Positions 8,008-16,831 of a stretch of 64,000 bases of DNA are shown in pieces (position 1 is the stretch's first letter; every line of letters starts with the position of its first letter). The translations under genes and the position numbers were made by a program. Below the pieces are notes generated by a model. The model was not told the DNA's origin. It did no database searches and saw only the letters and a list, made by a program, of their open reading frames with translations. Source of the stretch: JANMEX01 sp041751995 (GTDB lineage Bacteria; Pseudomonadota; Alphaproteobacteria; Rhizobiales; Rhizobiaceae); contig JBGSHY010000039.1 of NCBI GenBank assembly GCA_041751995.1, positions 111,117-175,116 on the forward strand, written 5' to 3'.

Positions 8008-9228
8008 ATGACCGGCAATTCAAACAACACCAAAGCTCGGAAACATGCCGTGATTGCCGGCGCGGGCGTTGCTGGTTTGACCGCCGCGCTTGCGCTTGCG
8101 AACAAAGGCTTCAAAGTCACATTGTGTGAGCGCACTGGCGTGTTCTCTGAAGTCGGTGCCGGGCTGCAACTTTCACCCAACGTGACGCGCCTTCTCAACC
8201 GTCTTGGCGTTCTTGAAGCACTCTTCACACGGGCGACCGTCACCAAGGCGATTGCGCTTTTGTCGGCCAAGACCGGTGAAACGCTGCTGAGCCTTTCAAC
8301 AACGGCTATCTCTCAAACCGACACCGCTCCATTTCTTGCTGTGCACCGCGCCGATCTGCAAGCGGTGCTGGTGGCAAAGGCTTTGGAGACAACGGACATT
8401 TCAATCCGCACCGGCCTCACCTTCCAATCCGTCAGTGATTTGAACGGCAAGGTCGAAGTCTCGTTCCTGCATGGCGAAGAGCCGCATCGGGTTGAGGCCG
8501 ATGTCCTCATTGGCGCCGACGGGGTCTGGTCGACAGTGCGCAGCGCCGTTCCCGGCCATTCAGACACCCGGCACTCTGGCTATACCGCTTGGCGTGCAAC
8601 AGTTCCAGTCACCGACGCCCTGCCCGACGCGTTCCGGAACCTGTGCGCTAATTGGACGGTGGGCGCATTTTTATCGCCCGGTGCGCATCTGGTCGCCTAT
8701 CCGTTGCGAAATGGCTCCCTGCTTAATCTTGTTTTGGTGACGCCGGGAACAGATTCGACGCATGGTTGGGACAATTCGGTTGACCTTGCGGTGCTCGCGC
8801 AAACGCTTGAGCAATTCGAGCCGTTGCTGCGCGACTGCCTCGCGTCTGTCACCAACTGGCGGTCATGGCCGCTGCATGGCTGCCCGCCGGAAGGGGCATG
8901 GACTTCTGGCCGCGTCGCGCTTGCCGGTGACGCCGCCCATGCCATGACGCCGTTTGCCGCACAGGGCGCCTGCATGGCGATTGAAGACGCCATTGCGCTG
9001 GCGAACTGTCTTGCAAAAGTCGACGACGTACCGACAGCGCTGGCCGCTTATGAGACAGTCCGCAAGCCGCGTGTCACCAAGGTGATTGCGCGCGGCAAGT
9101 TCAACCGGTTCGCCTACCATGTCTCCGGTCCGGCAGCTTTCGCCCGGAACGCAGTGTTTGCATTGCGTGGCCAGAAACTGATGTCGGAACTTGATTGGCT
9201 TTACCGCTTTGACGCCGGCTCAGTCTGA
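8008..9228 (+). CDS. FAD-dependent aromatic-ring monooxygenase (UbiH/salicylate hydroxylase family)
   Basis: A 406-residue class A flavoprotein hydroxylase. The N-terminal dinucleotide motif GAGVAGLTAALALANKG (residues about 14-30) binds FAD, VEADVLIGADGVWSTVR (about 160-176) carries the DG motif for NAD(P)H and FAD, and VALAGDAAHAMTPFAAQG (about 302-319) is the GD motif. The order and length fit salicylate or 3-hydroxybenzoate 6-hydroxylase relatives, but the substrate cannot be told and no aromatic pathway genes are nearby. It is probably co-transcribed with the zf-CHCC gene and overlaps the 3' end of the convergent aspA by nine bases. Confidence 0.87.
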   Translation: MTGNSNNTKARKHAVIAGAGVAGLTAALALANKGFKVTLCERTGVFSEVGAGLQLSPNVTRLLNRLGVLEALFTRATVTKAIALLSAKTGETLLSLSTTAISQTDTAPFLAVHRADLQAVLVAKALETTDISIRTGLTFQSVSDLNGKVEVSFLHGEEPHRVEADVLIGADGVWSTVRSAVPGHSDTRHSGYTAWRATVPVTDALPDAFRNLCANWTVGAFLSPGAHLVAYPLRNGSLLNLVLVTPGTDSTHGWDNSVDLAVLAQTLEQFEPLLRDCLASVTNWRSWPLHGCPPEGAWTSGRVALAGDAAHAMTPFAAQGACMAIEDAIALANCLAKVDDVPTALAAYETVRKPRVTKVIARGKFNRFAYHVSGPAAFARNAVFALRGQKLMSELDWLYRFDAGSV

Positions 9229-10644
9229 TTTCGCGATCAGCCGCTTCGGGCTGGTCAGGAATTCCGGTGACAGATATTCGTCGATTTCCTTGGCCGTAAG
9301 ATTGGTTTCGTTGAGCAGAAGCTCGCGCACCGGACGCCGTTCGGCAATCGCCTTCTTGGCAATCTCGGAACACTTTTCGTAACCGAGAACGGGCAGCAAG
9401 ACCGTAACGATGCCGACCGAGTTCATCACCAATTCGGCGCAGCGTTCGCGGTTGGCGGTAATGCCTTCGATGCAGCGCTCGCGCAAAGTTATTGCTGCAT
9501 TGGTCAACAAGCGCTGCGATTCGGAAATGCTGAATCCGATTGTCGGCTCAAAGGCGTTCAGTTGCAGTTGCCCCCCTTCCGCACACATGGTGATCGCAAG
9601 ATCATAGCCGACCACCAGATAGGCGGCCTGGTTGACCACTTCCGGGATAACCGGGTTGACCTTGCCCGGCATGATTGACGAGCCCGCCTGCATGGCAGGC
9701 AGATTGATCTCGCCAAACCCGGCGCGCGGTCCGCTCGAGAGCAGGCGCAAATCGCTGGCGATCTTGGAAAGTTTTACCGCAGTGCGCTTCAACACGCCGG
9801 AGAACATCACGAAGGCTCCAGTGTCGGATGTCGCCTCCACCAGATTTTCCGACCGCTTGATCGGCTCGCCGGAAATGTCGGTGAGGCGGGCGATGGCGAT
9901 GTCGGTGTAGGCAGGGTCGGCGTTGATGCCGGTGCCGATTGCAGTGCCGCCGAGGTTGACTTCCCGCAGCAGGCTCAAGGCATCGGTCAGCCGCGCCATG
10001 TCCTCGCGGATTGTGATCGCCCAGGCGGTGAATTCCTGGCCGAGCGTCATCGGCACTGCGTCCTGCATCTGCGTGCGGCCAACCTTGAGGATGTCGTTGA
10101 ATTGCCTGCCCTTTGCCGCAAAAGAGTCGGCGAGGTCGCTCAAGGCCTTGATCAGTCCATACGTGGCGAAAATCGCCGCTAACCGCAACGCCGTCGGATA
10201 GACATCATTGGTCGACTGGGAGATGTTGACGTCATTGTTGGGATGAAGCGCAGCATAATTGCCCGGCTGCTCACCCATTTCGATCAGCGCCAGGTTGGCA
10301 ATGACTTCGTTGGCATTCATGTTGGTCGAAGTGCCTGCCCCGCCCTGCACCGGGTCAAGAATGAATGCTTGATGGTGCTTGCCCGCAATCAACGCCTGAC
10401 AGGCGGCGCGAATGGCTTTGGCTTTCTTTGCCGGCAGCGAGCCGAGCTGCTGGTTGGCGTCGGCTGCTGCCCACTTCACCATGGCCAGCGCGCGGATCAG
10501 TTCCGGACTTTCCGAAATCGAACGGCCGGAAATGCGGAAGTTTTCTGCAGCCCTGTGAGTGTTGATGCCCCACAATGCGCCGGCAGGGATTTCAACCGTG
10601 CCGAGGAAGTCTTTTTCCGTCCGTTTGGAAGAAGTCGCAATCAT
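9220..10644 (-). CDS. aspA: Aspartate ammonia-lyase
   Basis: A 474-residue member of the fumarase/aspartase superfamily; converts L-aspartate to fumarate and ammonia in the cytosol. Seen: N-terminal GALWGINTHRAAENF, closer to AspA than to FumC (the latter has a Q-R-S pair there), the substrate-binding region GAGTSTNMNANEV, TNDVYPTALR, and the superfamily signature GSSIMPGKVNPVIPEV around residues 320-335. All catalytic segments are present. It lies on the same strand and 150 bases downstream of the Aap importer operon and its DUF2459 gene, so uptake and deamination of acidic amino acids could be linked. The intervening bases hold a short GGCGC/GCGCC hairpin (10738-10752) without a T tract. 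Confidence 0.9.
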   Translation of the reverse strand: MIATSSKRTEKDFLGTVEIPAGALWGINTHRAAENFRISGRSISESPELIRALAMVKWAAADANQQLGSLPAKKAKAIRAACQALIAGKHHQAFILDPVQGGAGTSTNMNANEVIANLALIEMGEQPGNYAALHPNNDVNISQSTNDVYPTALRLAAIFATYGLIKALSDLADSFAAKGRQFNDILKVGRTQMQDAVPMTLGQEFTAWAITIREDMARLTDALSLLREVNLGGTAIGTGINADPAYTDIAIARLTDISGEPIKRSENLVEATSDTGAFVMFSGVLKRTAVKLSKIASDLRLLSSGPRAGFGEINLPAMQAGSSIMPGKVNPVIPEVVNQAAYLVVGYDLAITMCAEGGQLQLNAFEPTIGFSISESQRLLTNAAITLRERCIEGITANRERCAELVMNSVGIVTVLLPVLGYEKCSEIAKKAIAERRPVRELLLNETNLTAKEIDEYLSPEFLTSPKRLIAKSD

Positions 10645-10791
10645 TTGAATGTTCCCGTCGCCTTGAAGCGTGTTTTGCCGGAAAAAGCGCCTTATTCGGC
10701 AAAATATGCAAGAAAAATCTCAACTTTTCCGATTTTTGGCGCTTCACGCGCCGAAAGCGGGACTTCTCGGTGGAATTTCCGCTTTTCCGGC

Positions 10792-11484
10792 TCAGTTATA
10801 GAGTTTCAACGACAGGCGAAGCGACTGTGGCAACGGGTTCCAGAAGCCCGTGCGCAAACCGGCGGCACGCAACATCCTTGCCGTCCAAGTGTTGCAGCCA
10901 AGCAACGCGTTGAAATGGCCAGTTGCTTCGTAAAAGTCATCGAAGCCGCCGTAGGACTTGCCCTCGATCATCATGGGCTTTTGTTCAGCGTCCACCTTGA
11001 ACGAAGCGCGAATTTCGGACTGCAAGGATACGAGCGCATCGCCGGAAATTCTCAATGCGGTCACCGATGGATTGTCGCGGAAGATTTCGCCCAGCGGCTC
11101 AACATGCATGACGGCATTGTCGATTGTGAGCGCCCTGAAAAGCGGCACCGGTTTCAATTCGGCCCAGGTCGGCGTTTCGAGATAAAACGACCGCCCTCCC
11201 CAGCCAAAGCTGACGAAACGCACATTCGGATTGTCAAACCAACCGGCGCCATTTCCGGTTTTCAAGAATGCGAATTCTTTGCGCACCGCGTCGTCAAAAG
11301 GAATGATGATGTCTGAATGGATCGGATTTGCCGCCACGAAGATTTCGATGCTGCCGCTGCCCGCTGCAGCAACCGGAATCAGCGGCCGGGGGACGAAAGT
11401 GGCAACAATGGCAAATGCGGCGAGAGTGGCCGCGCCGAGCAAAATCCGGCGCAGCCATCGTTTGGCGGCTTGGCCAAAGCTCAA
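10792..11484 (-). CDS. DUF2459 (TIGR02117 family) membrane-anchored protein
   Basis: A 230-residue protein with one N-terminal membrane or signal segment (residues about 12-32) and a DUF2459 body: ANPIHSDIIIPF, VSFGWGGRSFYLETPTW and GGFDDFYEATGHFNALLGCNTWTARML, whose conserved His, Asp and Cys recall a cysteine-peptidase-like fold; function is unknown. The only start giving the full family length is TTG at 11484, which overlaps the aapP stop in a TTGA arrangement and suggests translational coupling to the ABC operon. Why this gene rides at the end of aapJQMP is not known. The identification as DUF2459 is firm; the start is less sure. Confidence 0.82.
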   Translation of the reverse strand: MSFGQAAKRWLRRILLGAATLAAFAIVATFVPRPLIPVAAAGSGSIEIFVAANPIHSDIIIPFDDAVRKEFAFLKTGNGAGWFDNPNVRFVSFGWGGRSFYLETPTWAELKPVPLFRALTIDNAVMHVEPLGEIFRDNPSVTALRISGDALVSLQSEIRASFKVDAEQKPMMIEGKSYGGFDDFYEATGHFNALLGCNTWTARMLRAAGLRTGFWNPLPQSLRLSLKLYN

Positions 11485-12242
11485 TGCAATATCTGGCTCA
11501 GGAACAGTTTGGTGCGTTCATGCTGCGGGTTCTTGAAGAATTCGAGCGGCGCGTTCTGCTCGACGATCTGGCCGCGGTCCATGAAGATCACACGATCGGC
11601 GACCTGGCGGGCAAAGCCCATTTCATGGGTCACGCAAATCATGGTCATGCCTTCTTCAGCCAGCGACACCATGGTTTCCAGAACTTCCTTGATCATTTCC
11701 GGATCGAGCGCCGAAGTCGGCTCGTCAAACAGCATGACGCGCGGGTTCATGCAGAGCGAACGGGCAATGGCCACGCGCTGCTGCTGACCGCCGGAAAGCT
11801 GGCCCGGGTACTTGTTGGCCTGTTCGGGAATCTTGACCTTTTCGAGATAGTGCATCGCCACTTCTTCAGCCTTCTTCTTCGGCATCTTGCGCACCCAGAT
11901 CGGCGCCAGCGTGCAATTCTGAAGGATGGTCAAATGCGGGAACAGGTTGAAGTGCTGGAACACCATGCCAACCTCGCGGCGCACTTCGTCGATCTTTTTC
12001 AGATCGTTGGTCAGTTCAATGCCATCGACAAAAATCTGACCCTTTTGATGCTCTTCCAGCCGGTTGACGCAGCGGATCATCGTCGACTTGCCAGAGCCGG
12101 ACGGGCCGCACACGACAATCCGTTCGCCCTTTTCGACATTCAGGTTGATGTCTTTCAGCACATGAAATTCGCCATACCATTTGTGCACGCCGATCATCTG
12201 GACGGCGGCGACGGAATCGGTATTTGCAGCGGGTTCAGCCAT
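11481..12242 (-). CDS. aapP: General L-amino acid ABC transporter, ATPase subunit
   Basis: A 253-residue ABC ATPase that powers the Aap importer. Seen: Walker A GPSGSGKSTMIRC (about residues 46-58), Q-loop region GMVFQHFNLFPHLT, signature LSGGQQQRVAIARS (about 150-163), Walker B MLFDEPTSALDPE and the switch His in VTHEMG. The polar amino acid (PAAT) subclass is clear from the HKWYGEFHVLKDINL start. It begins 12 bases after aapM on the same strand and its stop overlaps the TTG of the DUF2459 gene. In rhizobia Aap takes up a broad range of L-amino acids, including glutamate and aspartate, with four genes in the order seen here. Confidence 0.95.
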   Translation of the reverse strand: MAEPAANTDSVAAVQMIGVHKWYGEFHVLKDINLNVEKGERIVVCGPSGSGKSTMIRCVNRLEEHQKGQIFVDGIELTNDLKKIDEVRREVGMVFQHFNLFPHLTILQNCTLAPIWVRKMPKKKAEEVAMHYLEKVKIPEQANKYPGQLSGGQQQRVAIARSLCMNPRVMLFDEPTSALDPEMIKEVLETMVSLAEEGMTMICVTHEMGFARQVADRVIFMDRGQIVEQNAPLEFFKNPQHERTKLFLSQILH

Positions 12243-12254
12243 TTACATTTACTC

Positions 12255-13412
12255 CTAGTGTTTGTGCCCGGTCTCAAGCCGCCGTTCCATGAATTGCGAG
12301 TATCGCGACATGGCAAAGCAGAAGGACCAGAAAATGAAGGCGGCGAAGATCAGGCCGGATTTCGGCGTGGATGGCGATGCCCATGCGGCATCGGAGAAGT
12401 TTTGGCGGACGATGCCGAGAAGGTCGAACATGCCGATGATGTACACCAGGCTCGTATCCTTGAAGAGCGAGATGAACGAGTTGACGATGCTCGGAATCAC
12501 CAGTTTCAACGCCTGCGGCATGACGATGAGACCCATCTTCTGCCAATAGCCAAGTCCGAGCGAATCCGCGCCTTCATATTGGCCCTTCGGGATCGCCTGC
12601 AAACCGCCGCGGATCACTTCGGCCATGTAGGCGGACGAGAAAAGGGCGACGCCGACGAGTGCGCGCATCAACTTGTCGAAAGTGACGCCCGGCGGCAGGA
12701 ACAGCGGCAGCATGACCGAAGCCATGAACAGTACGGTCACCAGCGGCACGCCGCGCACGGCCTCGATGAACACCACCGAGAAGAACTTGACCACCGGCAG
12801 TTTCGAGCGCCTTCCGAGCGCCAGCAAAATGCCAAGCGGCAGCGAAACCGTGATGCCGACGAACGAGATCACCATGGTCACCAGCAGGCCGCCCCAGAGC
12901 GGGGTTTCCACGTCAACCAGTCCAAACACGCCGCCGCGCAACAGGTAATAAGCGACAACCGGGAAGACAACGAAGAACACGAAAGCGTTCAGCGCCTTGT
13001 ATGGCAGTTTCGGCATTGCGAGCGGCACGAGTGTCGCGGTGAATATCACGGCTGTCAGCCAGACCCGCCAGCGTTCGGCGTCCGGATAGCGGCCGACCAT
13101 GAACTGCTGGAATTTCGCACCGACGAATGCCCAACATGCGCCGGACCAGCCTTCCGGCTGAATGCCGCCTTGGGCGGCTGTCGTGCAGAAGGTTCGGTCT
13201 GTGCCAGTCCATTGCGCATCAATGAACAGCCAGCGGAACATAGGCGGCAGCAGCCAGGCGAGGAAGAGAAACGCCAGTATGGTCAGAACGCTGTCCGTCA
13301 CGTTGGCGAACAGGTTCTTGCGCGCCCAGCCGACAATGCCGCTTTCCGCAAACGGCGGCGGCAGCGAGGGCTCTTCTGAGGTGCGGACGTATCCATTGGT
13401 CATGGTGTTCAT
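12255..13412 (-). CDS. aapM: General L-amino acid ABC transporter, permease AapM
   Basis: A 385-residue inner-membrane permease, long for a PAAT permease because of an extended N-terminal region with several membrane segments, which is typical of AapM. The HisM-type EAA loop is visible as EVIRGGLQAIPKGQYEGADSLG (about residues 268-289). The N-terminal cytosolic stretch MNTMTNGYVRTSEEPSLPPP precedes the first membrane segment. It forms the channel with AapQ and contacts AapP. Stop of aapQ and start of aapM are one base apart, so translation is likely coupled. Confidence 0.94.
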   Translation of the reverse strand: MNTMTNGYVRTSEEPSLPPPFAESGIVGWARKNLFANVTDSVLTILAFLFLAWLLPPMFRWLFIDAQWTGTDRTFCTTAAQGGIQPEGWSGACWAFVGAKFQQFMVGRYPDAERWRVWLTAVIFTATLVPLAMPKLPYKALNAFVFFVVFPVVAYYLLRGGVFGLVDVETPLWGGLLVTMVISFVGITVSLPLGILLALGRRSKLPVVKFFSVVFIEAVRGVPLVTVLFMASVMLPLFLPPGVTFDKLMRALVGVALFSSAYMAEVIRGGLQAIPKGQYEGADSLGLGYWQKMGLIVMPQALKLVIPSIVNSFISLFKDTSLVYIIGMFDLLGIVRQNFSDAAWASPSTPKSGLIFAAFIFWSFCFAMSRYSQFMERRLETGHKH

Positions 13413-13413
13413 G

Positions 13414-14604
13414 TCAACGCTCCACCAGTGCCATTTTGGCGTTGAACCAGTTCATGAAGGCCGAGGTCAAAATGCTGATGCCGAGGTAGGCGATCATCCA
13501 GATGGCGACGATTTCCACTGCCTGTCCGGTCTGGTTAAGGATCGTGCCGCCGACCGCGACAAGGTCCGGATAACCGATGGCGATTGCCAGAGACGAGTTC
13601 TTCGTCAGGTTCAGAAACTGGCTCGTCAGTGGCGGGATGATGATGCGCATCGCCTGCGGGATCACGACAAGGCGCAGCAATTGATTGCGCGACAAGCCGA
13701 CGGCCTGCGATGCTTCTGTCTGACCCTTCGCCACGCCGAGAATGCCGGAGCGGACAATCTCGGCAATGTACGACGCTGTGTACACGGAAAGGGCGAGATA
13801 GAGCGACAGGAATTCCGGTTTGACCTGCATGCCGCCGGAAAGATTGAACGTGGAGAGCTTTGGCGCTTCAACCGTGACCGGCATGCCAGTGAGGAAAAAC
13901 GCCAGCAGCGGAAAGCCGATGATCAACCCCATTGATGTCAGGAACACCGGAAACTGCTGCCCTGTCTCCTGCTGCCGCTTGCGCGACCAGCGGGCGACGA
14001 AAAACGAGATGACTACGGCTGTCAAAAGACCAATCAAAATCAGTCCGCTGCCTTCGCTCCAGATCAGTTTCGGCATGAAAACGCCACGGCTGTTCAGGAA
14101 GGACCCAAGCGGAAGAACAATCGACTCTTTGGGCTGCGGCAGGACCGAAAGCACGCCGAAATACCAAAAGAAAATCTGCAAAAGCGGCGGGATATTGCGG
14201 AAAATCTCGACATAAACCGTGGCGAGGCTTCGGACGAGCCAATTTCTCGAAAGCCGCCCGATACCAACGATAAAACCCAGAATCAGTGCGGTGAAAATGC
14301 CGACTGCAGCAATGATGACCGTATTGATGATGCCAATATAAAGCGCCTTCAGGTAGGTTGAATCGCTTGTGTAGGGAATCGGCGTTTGGGCGATATCAAA
14401 GCCTGCCCGCCCATTGAGAAAGCCGAAACCGGAAGCAATGTTGGAGCGTTTGAGATTCTCGGCGGTGTTGCCGATGATCCACCAGACAAGAACCACCAGC
14501 AAGACGGCGAGAACGACCTGCGAGATCAGTCCGCGGATCTTGGGGTCGTAGAACATTGCAGACAGTCTGCCTGTCCTGTCGTGCGAAATGTCGCTGACAG
14601 CCAT
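13414..14604 (-). CDS. aapQ: General L-amino acid ABC transporter, permease AapQ
   Basis: A 396-residue inner-membrane permease of the HisM type. Visible: an N-terminal extension with membrane segments, the domain start FTALILGFIVGIGRLSRN, and the EAA loop EIVRSGILGVAKGQTEASQA (about residues 283-302). NIPPLLQIFFWYF is a typical PAAT permease segment. It pairs with AapM. The 81-base gap to aapJ upstream holds a strong GC hairpin (14642-14666), as is common after genes for highly expressed periplasmic binding proteins. The frame is intact and the length is usual. Confidence 0.94.
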   Translation of the reverse strand: MAVSDISHDRTGRLSAMFYDPKIRGLISQVVLAVLLVVLVWWIIGNTAENLKRSNIASGFGFLNGRAGFDIAQTPIPYTSDSTYLKALYIGIINTVIIAAVGIFTALILGFIVGIGRLSRNWLVRSLATVYVEIFRNIPPLLQIFFWYFGVLSVLPQPKESIVLPLGSFLNSRGVFMPKLIWSEGSGLILIGLLTAVVISFFVARWSRKRQQETGQQFPVFLTSMGLIIGFPLLAFFLTGMPVTVEAPKLSTFNLSGGMQVKPEFLSLYLALSVYTASYIAEIVRSGILGVAKGQTEASQAVGLSRNQLLRLVVIPQAMRIIIPPLTSQFLNLTKNSSLAIAIGYPDLVAVGGTILNQTGQAVEIVAIWMIAYLGISILTSAFMNWFNAKMALVER

Positions 14605-14641
14605 GAGCCGCTCCCGTCAAACCGGTTTCAAGGAAGATTTC

Positions 14642-14666
14642 CCGGCGGCGCGATGAACGCCGCCGG
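14642..14666 (-). promoter_or_regulatory. Hairpin between aapJ and aapQ
   Basis: CCGGCGGCG (14642-14650) pairs perfectly with CGCCGCCGG (14658-14666) around a 7-base loop. On the transcribed strand it is not followed by a T tract, so it is more likely an mRNA-stabilising or partial attenuating hairpin that lets the binding-protein gene aapJ be expressed above the membrane genes than a full terminator. Confidence 0.6.
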
Positions 14667-14685
14667 AAAGACTCTGAACTTGCGG

Positions 14686-15714
14686 TTAACGGACCGGCGG
14701 TGCGTACTGCAAGCCGCCCTTCGACCACAGCGCGTTGATGCCGCGCGCGATCTTCAGCGGCGAGCCGGCGCCGACGTTGCGTTCAAAGCTTTCGCCGTAA
14801 TTGCCGACAGCCTTGACGATGTTGTACGCCCAGTCATTGCCCAAACCGAGATCCGTTCCGATCTTGGTGTCGGCTTCCTTGCCGAGGAAACGCAGAATGT
14901 CCGGGTTGGTCGATGCGGTCATCTCTTCCAGATTGGCCTGGGTGATGCCGAGCTCTTCTGCATTCAGCGTGGCGTTGAAGGTCCATTTGACGATGTCAAA
15001 CCACTGGTCATCGCCCTGGCGGACGGCAGGTCCAAGCGGCTCCTTGGAAATGATTTCCGGAAGAACAACGTGGTCATCGGGAGCGGCCAGCGCCAGGCGT
15101 GTTGCGTAAAGGCCCGACTGATCGGTCGTCAGCACATCGCAGCGGCCTGAATCATAGGCAGCATTCACTTCTTCGTTCTTTTCGAAAACAACCGGCGAGT
15201 ATTCCATCTTGTTGGCTTTGAAATAGTCAGCGAGATTGAGTTCCGTTGTCGTGCCGGCCTGAACGCAAACCGAGGCGCCCGAGAGCTGCAGCGCCGAGTT
15301 GACGCCCGAGATCTTTTTCGAATTGATCATGAAGCCCTGGCCGTCATAGTAGTTGACGCCAGCAAAGTTCAAACCCAGTGCGGTGTCGCGGTTGATGGTC
15401 CAGGTGGTATTGCGGGCAAGAAGATCGACTTCGCCCGACTGCAGCGCAGTGAAGCGCTCCTTGGCCGACAGCGGGGTGAACTTCACCTTGGTGCCATCGC
15501 CGAAAACAGCTGCGGCAACGGCGCGGCAGAAATCAACATCGAGACCGGTCCATTCGCCCTTGTCATCCGGAGCGGAGAAGCCTGCGAGACCGACGTTGAC
15601 GCCGCATTGGACAAAGCCCTTGGCCTTGACGTCATCAAGCGTGGCAGCGCCAGCGGAAGAAGCGAGTGCAAAAAATGCAGAGCCGAGAAGTGCAGTTTTG
15701 ATTTGTTTGTTCAT
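14686..15714 (-). CDS. aapJ: General L-amino acid ABC transporter, periplasmic binding protein
   Basis: A 342-residue solute-binding protein. MNKQIKTALLGSAFFALASS is a Sec signal peptide, cleaved after SSAGA. The mature part starts TLDDVKAKGFVQCGVNVGLAGFS and shows the SBP_bac_3 features WTGLDVDFCRAVAAAVFG and LLARNTTWTINRD. The ATG at 15714 is chosen because it begins the signal peptide; an upstream start at 15801 would put 29 polar residues before it. First gene of aapJQMP. A possible sigma-70 promoter lies at 15832-15861. In rhizobia the operon is under nitrogen control; I could not see a clear NtrC site. Confidence 0.95.
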   Translation of the reverse strand: MNKQIKTALLGSAFFALASSAGAATLDDVKAKGFVQCGVNVGLAGFSAPDDKGEWTGLDVDFCRAVAAAVFGDGTKVKFTPLSAKERFTALQSGEVDLLARNTTWTINRDTALGLNFAGVNYYDGQGFMINSKKISGVNSALQLSGASVCVQAGTTTELNLADYFKANKMEYSPVVFEKNEEVNAAYDSGRCDVLTTDQSGLYATRLALAAPDDHVVLPEIISKEPLGPAVRQGDDQWFDIVKWTFNATLNAEELGITQANLEEMTASTNPDILRFLGKEADTKIGTDLGLGNDWAYNIVKAVGNYGESFERNVGAGSPLKIARGINALWSKGGLQYAPPVR

Positions 15715-15831
15715 TGGTGTCCTACCTCTGGTTACCCATTCAAATTTTTTTGACGAGCCGCTGCAAATAGCGCGACTGCTGTTCGCAATGCCGTCTGTCA
15801 CTTTGCGTGATGGATGACATCATGAACGCTT

Positions 15832-15861
15832 ATCGAATGTCATTCCGGCGGCTTGGTCAAG
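15832..15861 (-). promoter_or_regulatory. Possible sigma-70 promoter for aapJ
   Basis: On the minus strand CTTGAC (15856-15861) is followed after 17-18 bases by ATTCGAT (15832-15838). The -35 box matches the rhizobial CTTGAC consensus; the -10 box is poor. It is about 120 bases before the aapJ ATG. The rest of 15715-15982 shows no gene. Confidence 0.33.
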
Positions 15862-15982
15862 TGCGTATCGCCCATTCAGCCGTGGACAGCATGAAAGGTT
15901 TTGGCGGATTTAGTGAAAACAACGGAAAAACCAGTGAGTTTTTGGTCATAATGCAGGTGAAATGAATTTCCAGGGGCGAATT

Positions 15983-16759
15983 TTAGCGCTTTTTCGGGAG
16001 TGTTCGACCAGTTTGCAGCCGAAATACAACGCTACGGCGTCCAAGCCACCGCGCAAAACAAAGCGTAAACAACATCCCGAATGTGAAACCGGCAACGACG
16101 TCGGATGGATAATGGGCCTGCGCGGCAATTCTCGTTGCGGCCAGAAAGAAGCCGACGGGAAGGATCAGCCACCGCCACTTGGGGAACCAGATCATTGCAA
16201 CCATGGTCACTGCGCCCATCGTCGTCGAGTGGCCGGATGGCATGCTGGCGAAGTCGTAGCCGACTGAAAAAGGCTCGAAATGAACTGCGCCGAAGGTATC
16301 AAACAGTTTTGGCCGGGCGCGGCCAATCGGTATTTTGATAATGTTGACCAAGATGCCAGAGCCGGCAACGGAACCAAACAAAAAGGCAGATTGCCCGAAC
16401 AGGCGGAGAAGCCAAGCCCTTGCCTTCTGCCGGTAGGCGGACCAGTCCAGAAAAGCGGTGATCAAGAACAGGATTGCGGACGGTATCAGATACCGGTCAG
16501 ATTTGCCGACATTGGTGATGTCGCTCATGAATTGAACCACCGGCGAATTGGAAGCCCTGACGGCGCGCAGGGCGGCTTCATCGGCAACCAAAATCAATAT
16601 CAACGCAAGAATCATACCGGTTACGGCAATGCCGGTCATCCGCTGGGTCCAGATGCTGGCATCCAGTTTCAAATGCGGTTTGTTCAACTGCAACTGTGCG
16701 CGCTTGAACGAAGTGGCCGAAACCCGGTGTTTTCTTGTCGCAACTTCAGTTGATGGCAT
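15983..16759 (-). CDS. PAP2-family membrane phosphatase (LpxE-like)
   Basis: A 258-residue inner-membrane phosphatase with about six membrane segments. The three acid-phosphatase motifs are K-x6-RP in KIPIGRARP (about residues 147-155), PSGHS (about 175-179) and ATRIAAQAHYPSDV (about 208-221), the last with Thr in place of the usual Ser. Lipid substrates such as lipid A, undecaprenyl or phosphatidylglycerol phosphate are likely from family knowledge, and the 1-phosphatase LpxE of rhizobia has this layout, but the substrate cannot be set from sequence. It is divergent from metC, with 72 bases between the starts. Confidence 0.85.
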   Translation of the reverse strand: MPSTEVATRKHRVSATSFKRAQLQLNKPHLKLDASIWTQRMTGIAVTGMILALILILVADEAALRAVRASNSPVVQFMSDITNVGKSDRYLIPSAILFLITAFLDWSAYRQKARAWLLRLFGQSAFLFGSVAGSGILVNIIKIPIGRARPKLFDTFGAVHFEPFSVGYDFASMPSGHSTTMGAVTMVAMIWFPKWRWLILPVGFFLAATRIAAQAHYPSDVVAGFTFGMLFTLCFARWLGRRSVVFRLQTGRTLPKKR

Positions 16760-16831
16760 TTCAAACCGGCCCCAAATTGAATACCAGTCATTTCAGACAA
16801 AGAAGCTGGCGTGACCAGTGAGTGAGGCTTT

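Noticed and set aside
10738..10752. GGCGC/GCGCC hairpin between DUF2459 and aspA
   Set aside because: The flanking run of T lies on the wrong side for either strand, so it does not look like an intrinsic terminator.
11328..13379. A 683-codon open frame on the plus strand
   Set aside because: Antisense to aapP and aapM; product is His, Asp and Arg rich with no domain, a shadow of the real genes.
16760..16831. SAM riboswitch before metC
   Set aside because: The gap is only 72 bases and lacks the conserved SAM-II or SAM-V core.
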